Shown: in pieces, positions 58,136 through 64,000 of the stretch | How positions within the stretch are numbered: the stretch's first letter is position 1 | How the letters are laid out: every line of letters begins with the position of its first letter | Assembly: GCF_040267705.1 (NCBI RefSeq) | Contig: NZ_CP158374.1 | Coordinates: forward strand, 3,472,001 to 3,536,000 | DNA length: 64,000 nt | Direction of reading: 5' to 3' | From: Agromyces sp. G08B096 | Lineage (GTDB): Bacteria > Actinomycetota > Actinomycetes > Actinomycetales > Microbacteriaceae | Program-made: the position numbers and the translations under genes | The notes under the pieces: model-generated | Seen by the model: the letters and a program-made list of their open reading frames with translations, nothing else | What the model was told of the DNA's origin: nothing | Databases searched by the model: none

Positions 58136-59968
58136 ATGAGCGATCCGATCTACCCGTTCGACGACACCCGCGACCTCGAGGATGCCGCGCGCGGCCACCT
58201 CGCGTCGCTCGAGCCGCCGCAGGTTCGGAATGATGCCGGTGAGGTCGTGTGGGATGCCGCGTCCTACGACTTCCTCGACGGCGACGCGCCCGACACCGTG
58301 AACCCGAGTCTCTGGCGCCAGTCGCGGCTGGTCGCGAGGCAGGGCCTCTTCGAGGTGGTCGACGGCATCTACCAGGTGCGCGGGCTCGACCTCTCGAACG
58401 TCACCTTCGTCGAGGGCGACACCGGGGTGATCGTGATCGACCCGCTCATCTCGACTGAGACCGCGGCGGCGGCGCTGGAGCTCTACCGCTCGGTCCGCGG
58501 CGACCGGCCCGTCACGGGCCTCATCTACACGCACAGCCACGTCGACCACTTCGGCGGCGCGAAGGGCGTGACCACGCAGGAGGACGTCGACACCGGCCGC
58601 GTGCCTGTGCTCGCGCCCGACGGATTCCTCGAGCACGCCATCGCCGAGAACGTCTACGCGGGCACCGCGATGGCCCGCCGCGCGGGCTACATGTATGGCG
58701 CGGCGCTGCCGAGGAACGCGAGGGGCGGAGTCGGCGCCGGGCTCGGCCAGACGACCTCGACCGGCACGGTGACGCTCATCCCGCCGACCGACCTCATCCG
58801 GGAGACGGGCGAGGAGCGGACGATCGACGGCGTGCGCATCGTGTTCCAGATGGCGCCCGGCACCGAGGCCCCCGCCGAGATGCACTTCCTCTTCCCCGAC
58901 CGGCGTGCGCTGTGCATGGCCGAGAACGCCACCCACACGCTGCACAACCTGCTCACCCTGCGCGGCGCGCTGGTGCGCGACCCGCACGTCTGGGCGGAGT
59001 ACCTGAGCGAGGCGATCGAGCGCTTCGCCGACGACGCCGACGTCGTGTTCGCCTCGCACCACTGGCCGACCTGGGGACGCGACCGCATCGTCGAGTTCCT
59101 CGGCCTGCAGCGCGACCTCTACGCGTACCTGCACGACCAGACGCTCCGACTCCTGAACCAGGGGTACACGGGCATCGAGATCGCCGAGCTCATCGAGCTC
59201 CCGCCGGCACTCGAGCGGGCGTGGCACACCCACGGCTACTACGGGTCGGTGAGCCACAACGTGAAGGCGATCTACCAGCGCTACATGGGCTGGTACGACG
59301 GCAACCCGGCCCGGCTCTGGAAGCTGCCGCCGGCCGACGCCGCGACCCGCTACGTGGAGTTCATGGGCGGCGCCGACGCCGTGGTCGAGAAGGCGAGGGC
59401 CTCGTTCGAGGCGGGCGAGCTGCGCTGGGCCGCCGAGGTGCTCGACCACGTGGTCTTCGCCGAGCCGCAGCACGAGGGGGCGAAGCACCTGCTCGCCGAC
59501 GTGCTCGAGCAGCTCGGGTTCGGGTCGGAGAACGGCACCTGGCGGAGCGCCTACCTGTCCGCGGCGATGGAGCTGCGCTCGGGCAACTTCGGCACGCCGA
59601 CCCAGACCTCATCGCACGACCTGCTCGCCGAGCTGCCGCCGAAGCTGTTCCTCGACGCCGTGGCCGTGCAGGTGAACGGACCGAAGGCGTGGGACCTCGA
59701 TCTCGCGATCGCGTGGGAGTTCCCCGACCACGGCGAGCGCTACCGCTCGACGCTCCGCAACGGGGTGTTCTCCGCGGTCCGCGACGGCCGCGGCGAGACG
59801 ACGCTCAGCGTCACCGTGCCGCGGGCCGCCCTCGGCGCGCTGGCGGCCGGCGACGTGGCCGCATCCGAGGCGGCGGGCCTGGCGCTCGACGGCGACGAGG
59901 CGCTGCTGCCGCAGCTGCTCGGCGTGCTCGACCCGGGCGACCCCGGCTTCGCGATCATCACGCCGTAG
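58136..59968 (+). CDS. Alkyl sulfatase, metallo-beta-lactamase fold (SdsA1/BDS1 type, class III)
   Basis: 610 residues, no signal peptide. Zinc site HSHVDHFGG (His133, His135, Asp137, His138) in the metallo-beta-lactamase domain (about 80-330) is followed by an alkyl-sulfatase dimerisation domain (VKAIYQRYMGWYDGNPARLWKLPP is diagnostic) and a C-terminal SCP-2-like lipid-binding domain. It hydrolyses long-chain alkyl sulfates such as SDS to alcohol and sulfate. Most characterised homologues are exported, so lack of a leader suggests an intracellular role. TAGGTT (58075-58080) is a likely -10. Confidence 0.94.
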   Translation: MSDPIYPFDDTRDLEDAARGHLASLEPPQVRNDAGEVVWDAASYDFLDGDAPDTVNPSLWRQSRLVARQGLFEVVDGIYQVRGLDLSNVTFVEGDTGVIVIDPLISTETAAAALELYRSVRGDRPVTGLIYTHSHVDHFGGAKGVTTQEDVDTGRVPVLAPDGFLEHAIAENVYAGTAMARRAGYMYGAALPRNARGGVGAGLGQTTSTGTVTLIPPTDLIRETGEERTIDGVRIVFQMAPGTEAPAEMHFLFPDRRALCMAENATHTLHNLLTLRGALVRDPHVWAEYLSEAIERFADDADVVFASHHWPTWGRDRIVEFLGLQRDLYAYLHDQTLRLLNQGYTGIEIAELIELPPALERAWHTHGYYGSVSHNVKAIYQRYMGWYDGNPARLWKLPPADAATRYVEFMGGADAVVEKARASFEAGELRWAAEVLDHVVFAEPQHEGAKHLLADVLEQLGFGSENGTWRSAYLSAAMELRSGNFGTPTQTSSHDLLAELPPKLFLDAVAVQVNGPKAWDLDLAIAWEFPDHGERYRSTLRNGVFSAVRDGRGETTLSVTVPRAALGALAAGDVAASEAAGLALDGDEALLPQLLGVLDPGDPGFAIITP

Positions 59969-59994
59969 GACTCGGCGGCGAGCGACCCGCCGCG

Positions 59995-60025
59995 TGAGGG
60001 ATGCCTCGGCCGGAGGCATCCCTCA
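59995..60025. terminator. Bidirectional terminator, 13-bp stem
   Basis: TGAGGGATGCCTC (59995-60007), loop GGCCG, GAGGCATCCCTCA (60013-60025). It lies between the convergent sulfatase and PPOX genes and overlaps the PPOX stop codon. The stem is built from an inverted GGATGCC/GGCATCC pair. Confidence 0.9.
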
Positions 60026-60649
60026 GCCGTAGATCTTCTCCGCGTACGACGGGCCGTAGTAGGCCTCGAGTTCCTCGAGGGAGTCGTCGGGGCGTTCGAG
60101 CGTCTGCGCGATGACGGCGCGGCGGGGCGCGGCGTCGGGCGTCCAGGTCTCGGGGTCCCAGGTCTTCGACCGGAGGAACGCCTTCGAGCAGTGGAAGAAC
60201 ACCTCGTCGACGCTGACCTCGACCACGAGCGTCGGCACGTGACCGCGCACCGTCATGCGGTCGGCGTAGGGCACGTCCCGCAGCACCCGGGCCCGGCCGT
60301 TGATGCGGAGCGTGTCGCCGCGCCCGGGGATGACGTAGACGAGCCCGACGTGCGGGTTCGCGAGGAGGTTGTGGAAGCCGTCGGCGCGCCGGTTGCCCGG
60401 CCGTTCGGGGATCGCGATGGTGTGCTCGTCGAGCACGAGCGTGAAGCCGGGTGGGTCGCCCTTCGGCGAGACATCCGCGTTGCCGGCCGCGTCGGCCGTC
60501 GCGATGAAGCACAGGGGGGATGCCTCGAGCCATCGCCGGTGGATCTCGTGCAGCCGGTGGCGGGTCTTGCCCCGTGCGGACGGGAGCGGCTGGCCGACGA
60601 TCTCCTCGAGCTCGGCGACGGTTGTGACGGGTGTTCCTCCGTGGCCCAT
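60023..60649 (-). CDS. Pyridoxamine-5'-phosphate-oxidase-fold flavoprotein
   Basis: 208 residues with a split-barrel flavin-binding domain: SPLCFIATADAAGNADVSPKGDPPGFTLVLD, GFHNLLANPHVGLVYVIPGRGDTLRINGRA and VFFHCSKAFLRSKTWDPETW. This is the MSMEG_1061-like group, whose members bind FMN or F420 and are of unknown substrate. ATG 60649 is 7 nt after TAGGTT (reverse of 60657-60662), so it appears leaderless. It is divergent from the membrane protein at 60787. Confidence 0.88.
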   Translation of the reverse strand: MGHGGTPVTTVAELEEIVGQPLPSARGKTRHRLHEIHRRWLEASPLCFIATADAAGNADVSPKGDPPGFTLVLDEHTIAIPERPGNRRADGFHNLLANPHVGLVYVIPGRGDTLRINGRARVLRDVPYADRMTVRGHVPTLVVEVSVDEVFFHCSKAFLRSKTWDPETWTPDAAPRRAVIAQTLERPDDSLEELEAYYGPSYAEKIYG

Positions 60650-60656
60650 GCTCCCC

Positions 60657-60662
60657 AACCTA
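60657..60662 (-). promoter_or_regulatory. -10 of the PPOX-fold gene (leaderless)
   Basis: TAGGTT on the minus strand, 7 nt before ATG 60649. Confidence 0.45.
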
Positions 60663-60774
60663 CGCCCGCTCCGCGCGGCCGCGTGTCGGCGGGATCCGCC
60701 GGTGGGAACCGCCTCGCACCGGCAGATCCCGCCCGCACGGGGGCCTTCCGCCGAGCCCGACCGCCACGGGCGGT

Positions 60775-60780
60775 TACGCT
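60775..60780 (+). promoter_or_regulatory. -10 of the membrane-protein gene (leaderless)
   Basis: TACGCT, 6 nt before GTG 60787. Confidence 0.48.
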
Positions 60781-60786
60781 GGTCGG

Positions 60787-61434
60787 GTGCGGAGGGATCG
60801 GAGCGCGAAGCTCGCGCGAGGCAGTGCGATCGCGGTGTTCGCGACCTTCGTCGCCTCGCTCGCGCACACCCTCGGCGGCGGCGCCGCACCCGGCGCGGTG
60901 ACGATCGCCCTGGCCCTCGCATTCGCGGTCCCGTTCGCGGCGGTCGTCGTCGGCGTTCCGGGACGGCGGGGCGGCCGCGCCGGAGGCATCCGCACCGCCG
61001 TCGCCGCGCTCGGCGCGCAGGTCGCGCTGCACGCGCTGTACTCGCTCGGCACCGGCGCTCCGGTCACGGGCGTCGTCACGGCCGAGTCGGCGGGGCACCG
61101 GCACGAGCGCATCGTGCTGCCGCCGTCCGCCGGCCTGGATGCCGCAGGCCTGGCGCATCCAGGCCATCTCGGACTCTTGATGCTGCTCGCCCACGCGGTC
61201 GCGGCCATGCTCACCGTCGGGTTCATCCTCTGGGCCGGCCGGGTGCTCGCGGGGCTGCGGACTCTCGCGCGAGGCATCCTCGTCGCCGTCGCGCTCGTCG
61301 TGGGCGCGGCACCCCTGCCCGCGGCTGCGCCGCGGCTCCGCACGCTCCCCCGGCCGGCGGTCACGGCCGCCCGCGACCTGCACCTCGTCTCCCTGCGGCA
61401 TCGGGGTCCGCCGATCGGCGCTGCGGCCGCCTGA
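60787..61434 (+). CDS. Hypothetical membrane protein preceding ycnI
   Basis: 215 residues from a leaderless GTG, with about five hydrophobic segments. A mid-protein loop rich in His (ESAGHRHERIVLPP, LAHPGHLGLLMLLAH) could bind a metal. The C-terminal 45 residues are basic and Pro-rich (RTLPRPAVTAARDLHLVSLRHRG). Proteins of this kind often neighbour YcnI copper proteins in actinobacteria; a role in copper handling is inferred only from that. The frame is open upstream, but the promoter geometry supports this start. Confidence 0.72.
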   Translation: MRRDRSAKLARGSAIAVFATFVASLAHTLGGGAAPGAVTIALALAFAVPFAAVVVGVPGRRGGRAGGIRTAVAALGAQVALHALYSLGTGAPVTGVVTAESAGHRHERIVLPPSAGLDAAGLAHPGHLGLLMLLAHAVAAMLTVGFILWAGRVLAGLRTLARGILVAVALVVGAAPLPAAAPRLRTLPRPAVTAARDLHLVSLRHRGPPIGAAAA

Positions 61435-61463
61435 GCGGCCACGCGAACCGATCATCATCCTCA

Positions 61464-61518
61464 GCGGACGCGATCCGCGCCTCGTGGCGCGCGCGTCCGC
61501 GGGCACGTCCGACGTGCC
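61464..61518 (+). promoter_or_regulatory. Two consecutive hairpins in the leader of ycnI
   Basis: Hairpin 1 (61464-61500): GCGGACGCG, a three-base ATC bulge, CGCGCC, loop TCGT, GGCGCG, CGCGTCCGC, giving 15 base pairs. Hairpin 2 (61502-61518): GGCACGT, loop CCG, ACGTGCC. They start 30 nt after the preceding stop and end 20 nt before the ycnI ATG. They could be a terminator for the upstream gene or an attenuator or structured leader. Confidence 0.55.
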
Positions 61519-61538
61519 GAGACCGCAGAGAGCAGCAC

Positions 61539-62306
61539 ATGACCCAGCACATCCCTACCCCGCGCCCCCGCACCGCCCGCCCCCGCACCGCCCTGGCCGC
61601 GACGGCCGCCCTCGGCGGCGGCCTCCTCCTCGCCCTCGCCGCGCCGCTGTCGGCATCGGCGCACGTCGGCGTCGAGCCGACCAGCACCGCAGAAGGCTCG
61701 TACACCGTCGTCGCCTTCGCCATCCCGCACGGCTGCGGCGACAGCCCGACCACGAAGCTCACGTTCACCATGCCCGAGGGCGTCGACCGGGTCACCCCGA
61801 CGGTCAACTCCGGCTGGACGATCGAGAAGGTGGTCGAGGAACTGCCCGAGCCGAAGACCGACAGCCACGGGGCGAACCTCGTCGACCGTGACGCGCAGGT
61901 CGTCTACACGGCCGTCACTCCGCTGCCGTCCGACCTCCGCGACGTGATCGAGCTCAGCTTCCAGCTGCCCGCCGACGCGGCCGGCGAGACGCTCGCCTTC
62001 CCGGTGCTGCAGGAGTGCGCCGAGGGCTCGACCGACTGGAGCGAGCTCGCCGAGGAGGGCGAAGAGGAGCCCGAGCACCCGGCGCCCTCGATCGTCGTCA
62101 CCGCCGCGGAGGCCGGCGGCCACGGCCACGGCGGCGCGAGCGATGAAGCGATGGATGACCCGGCCGACGCCTCGGGCGCTTCCGATGCGACTGCCGCGAC
62201 CGGCGACGACCCGGTCGCGCGCTGGCTCGCCGTCGGCGGGCTCGCCGTCGGCGTCGCGGGCGTGGTGCTCGCGGTGCTCGCGCGCCGTCGCCCCGCGCGC
62301 GGCTGA
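61539..62306 (+). CDS. YcnI-family (DUF1775) copper-binding membrane-anchored protein
   Basis: 255 residues. Signal peptide 1-41 (LALAAPLSASA), so the mature protein starts at His42 (HVGVEP). YcnI binds Cu(II) through an N-terminal histidine brace of this kind. The DUF1775 core covers about 42-185 (SYTVVAFAIPHGCGDSPTTKLTF; PLPSDLRDVIELSFQLPADAAGETLAFPVLQEC). A His-rich GGHGHGG patch, an acidic Asp/Ala linker and a C-terminal membrane helix with RRRPARG follow. It acts on the outer face of the membrane in copper homeostasis. CopC/CopD partners are not in the window. Confidence 0.93.
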   Translation: MTQHIPTPRPRTARPRTALAATAALGGGLLLALAAPLSASAHVGVEPTSTAEGSYTVVAFAIPHGCGDSPTTKLTFTMPEGVDRVTPTVNSGWTIEKVVEELPEPKTDSHGANLVDRDAQVVYTAVTPLPSDLRDVIELSFQLPADAAGETLAFPVLQECAEGSTDWSELAEEGEEEPEHPAPSIVVTAAEAGGHGHGGASDEAMDDPADASGASDATAATGDDPVARWLAVGGLAVGVAGVVLAVLARRRPARG

Positions 62307-62317
62307 TCTCCGAATGA

Positions 62318-62357
62318 AGGGATGCCCCGCCCGAGTCGTCTCGGGCGGGGCATCCCT
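62318..62357. terminator. Bidirectional terminator, 18-bp stem
   Basis: AGGGATGCCCCGCCCGAG (62318-62335), loop TCGT, CTCGGGCGGGGCATCCCT (62340-62357). It lies between the convergent ycnI and arsC genes. The stem carries an inverted GGATGCC/GGCATCC pair. Confidence 0.93.
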
Positions 62358-62379
62358 GTCTCGCGGACCGGCCGCGGGC

Positions 62380-62784
62380 TCAGCCCGGCAGCAGGTCGGC
62401 GACGAGCGCCTCGACGCGACGCCGGATCTCGTCGCGGATGGGTCGCACGGCTTCGATCGCCTGGCCGGCCGGGTCGTCGAGCTCCCAGTCCTCGTACCGC
62501 TTGCCGGGGAAGATCGGGCACGCGTCGCCGCAGCCCATGGTGATGACCACGTCGGACTCCTTGACGGCGTCGACCGTGAGGATCTTCGGGGTGGCGCCGG
62601 CGAGATCGATGCCCTCCTCGGCCATCGCTGCGACGGCAACGGGGTTGATCTCGTCCTTCGGTTCGGAGCCCGCGGAGCGCACCTCGACCCGGTCGCCGGC
62701 GAGGGCGCGCAGGTACCCGGCGGCCATCTGCGAGCGGCCGGCGTTGTGCACGCAGACGAAGAGGACGGAGGGGCGGTCGGTCAT
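62380..62784 (-). CDS. arsC: Arsenate reductase, low-molecular-weight phosphatase fold
   Basis: 134 residues. The P-loop VCVHNAGRSQ has nucleophile Cys11 and Arg17, and the second redox region is MGCGDACPIFPG, in the position of the resolving cysteines. It reduces arsenate to arsenite using thioredoxin or mycothiol; which one is unclear. ATG 62784 lies 6 nt after TATGAT (reverse of 62791-62796), so the message is probably leaderless; ATG 62802 would fall upstream of that -10. The flavoprotein gene upstream ends 77 nt earlier. Confidence 0.92.
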   Translation of the reverse strand: MTDRPSVLFVCVHNAGRSQMAAGYLRALAGDRVEVRSAGSEPKDEINPVAVAAMAEEGIDLAGATPKILTVDAVKESDVVITMGCGDACPIFPGKRYEDWELDDPAGQAIEAVRPIRDEIRRRVEALVADLLPG

Positions 62785-62790
62785 GCCGGG

Positions 62791-62796
62791 ATCATA
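62791..62796 (-). promoter_or_regulatory. -10 of the arsC gene (leaderless)
   Basis: TATGAT on the minus strand, 6 nt before ATG 62784; the closest match to TATAAT among the leaderless promoters seen here. Confidence 0.52.
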
Positions 62797-62860
62797 GGTC
62801 ATCCGGGTGAACGCGCTGCGGCGGGCGACGGGCGGCGATCCCGGTCGGCCGTCGCACCCG

Positions 62861-64000
62861 TCACCCGCAGCATCCGCCGCCGTCGGAGGGGCCGCACGAC
62901 GAGCCGTCGGGCGCGAGGCTCGTGGAGCACACCCCGGTTGCGGGCAGCTCGAGCTCGACCGCGCTGGCCGCGGCGAGGTCGCCCGCGAGCCAGGCGGCGA
63001 TCGAGCGCACCTGCTCGTAGCCCGTGGCGAGGAGGAACGTGGGCGCCCGGCCGTAGCTCTTCATGCCCGCGAGGAAGAAGCCCGGCTCGGGGTGCTCGAG
63101 CTCGGCGAAGCCGTGGGGTTCGACCGTGCCGCACGTGTGCACATTGGGGTCGATGAGGGGCGCCAGGCGCCTCGGCGCCTCCACGACCTCGTCGAGATCG
63201 AGGCGGATCTCGCGGAGCATCGCGAGGTCGGGGCGGAAACCGGTGGCGTTCACCACGAGGTCGGTGTCGTGCTCGACGAGGTCGTCGCCGCGCGCGCCGA
63301 TCAGCCGGACCGCGCCGTCGGCCGCCACGCCATCGTCGAGCCGCGCCAGCCGCACGATCTCGAACCGGTCGACCACCCGGATCCGGCCGGCCGCGACGAG
63401 CGCGTCGACGCGTCGGCCGATGGACGCGCGGGCGGCGAGTCCGTCGTCGTCGGAGGTCGTGACCCGGACGGCGCTCGCGTTGCGGATGAGCCAGGTGATG
63501 CGGGTCGCCGGCTCCTCCTCGGCCAGCTCGGCCAGGGCGAGCAGTGTATTGGCCGCGGAGTGGCCCGCGCCGACGACCGTGACGTGGCGGCCGGCGAAGT
63601 GCTCGCGGTCGCGGCCGAGCACGTCGGGCAGGGCGTGCCAGACCCGGTCGGCGACCCCGTCGAGGCCGAGCGGGTCGAGGCCGGACGAGCCGAGGCTGTT
63701 CGGATGCTCCGACGTGCCGGACGTGTCGATCACCGCGCGTGCGAGGAGTTCCTCGGTTCCGTCGGACGTGCGGATCCGGAGCAGGAACGGCGTCTCAGCG
63801 CGCCCCGCCGACCGGGTGCGGTCCATGCCGCGCCGGGTCACGGCCTCGACTCTGGCACCGGTGCGGATGCGCCCGTCGAGCGGCTCGAGCAGGGCGAGCG
63901 GTTCGAGGTAGCGCTCGACGAGTTCGGTTCCGGTGGGCAGGTGCTCGGCGGCGGGGAGCGTCCATCCGCTCGCCTCGAGGCGGCGACGCGACGCCGGGTC
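62861..64000 (-). CDS. FAD/NAD(P)-binding flavoprotein monooxygenase-like (ArsO-like), 5' end outside the window
   Basis: About 379 residues lie inside the window, and the frame is open to its edge (first codons read DPASRRRLEASGWTLPAAEH). The NADPH Rossmann motif is HVTVVGAGHSAANTLLALAELA, and DLVVNATGFRPDLAML is the ATGF motif of flavin monooxygenases. The missing N-terminus should carry the FAD GxGxxG. The C-terminus ends CSTSLAPDGSSCGPSDGGGCCG, with four Cys in the last 22 residues, suited to bind arsenite or another thiophilic metal. Placed before arsC, it resembles the ArsO-type flavoproteins of arsenic operons; the substrate is unproven. Confidence 0.85.
   Translation of the reverse strand, partial: DPASRRRLEASGWTLPAAEHLPTGTELVERYLEPLALLEPLDGRIRTGARVEAVTRRGMDRTRSAGRAETPFLLRIRTSDGTEELLARAVIDTSGTSEHPNSLGSSGLDPLGLDGVADRVWHALPDVLGRDREHFAGRHVTVVGAGHSAANTLLALAELAEEEPATRITWLIRNASAVRVTTSDDDGLAARASIGRRVDALVAAGRIRVVDRFEIVRLARLDDGVAADGAVRLIGARGDDLVEHDTDLVVNATGFRPDLAMLREIRLDLDEVVEAPRRLAPLIDPNVHTCGTVEPHGFAELEHPEPGFFLAGMKSYGRAPTFLLATGYEQVRSIAAWLAGDLAAASAVELELPATGVCSTSLAPDGSSCGPSDGGGCCG

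Noticed and set aside
1..64000. CRISPR arrays, insertion sequences, phage genes, tRNA or rRNA genes
   Set aside because: No regularly spaced repeats, transposase or integrase motifs, or tRNA cloverleaf sequences were recognised. This was a reading by eye, not a model search.

Overview
The window is a very GC-rich chromosome segment (about 70% GC by eye) from a soil-type actinobacterium. Family-level evidence points to Microbacteriaceae: GTG and ATG starts, many ATGA-coupled operons, many leaderless promoters, an SCO7613-type membrane protein, and Ala-Ser codon pairs written gca-tcc. Genus is not assigned. I see no rRNA, tRNA, IS element, phage gene or CRISPR array. No gap between genes exceeds 300 bases.

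Left part (1-23.6 kb): the 3' end of an oligopeptidase B gene and a BBE-type flavoprotein precede a myo-inositol operon (iolC, Cgl0159-type aldolase, iolB, iolD). Facing it is a long minus-strand operon with an IolE-like TIM-barrel protein, an IolG-like oxidoreductase, a complete sugar ABC transporter, a PHP-domain phosphoesterase and a GH38 alpha-mannosidase. A GntR/UTRA regulator gene follows. The box TGTCAGAAC occurs in the promoters of both the operon and the regulator gene. I infer that the two operons form one regulon, possibly for a mannosylated (phospho)inositol head group. Small hypothetical genes and an OhrR-like MarR regulator follow.

Middle part (23.6-39.2 kb): mixed metabolism and stress genes. 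These are a beta-hydroxyacid dehydrogenase, a FAD monooxygenase, a CDF metal transporter, a nitronate monooxygenase, a DRGH nuclease, a 1263-residue zinc-ribbon membrane protein, a frameshifted F420-reductase-like gene, a LysR/YeiH pair, an ArsR/SRPBCC pair, VanZ and an NAD epimerase.

Right-centre (39.2-52.3 kb): a galactomannan utilisation locus. It has a BadF-type sugar kinase, GH113, GH2 beta-mannosidase, ABC permeases and binding protein without an ATPase, a LacI regulator, a GH36 alpha-galactosidase and an acetylxylan-esterase-type deacetylase. A PfkB kinase with a LacI-type palindrome inside its first codons lies at its edge.

Right end (52.3-64 kb): an AlkA-like glycosylase; a translationally coupled trio of haem-oxygenase-like iron enzyme, CDGSH protein and M20 peptidase; a PLP decarboxylase; an alkylsulfatase; a PPOX-fold protein; a YcnI copper protein; an arsenate reductase; and a flavoprotein with a Cys-rich tail that runs off the window. 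Across the whole window the heptamer GGATGCC/GGCATCC recurs about 78 times, several-fold above expectation, and inverted pairs of it form three intrinsic terminators.
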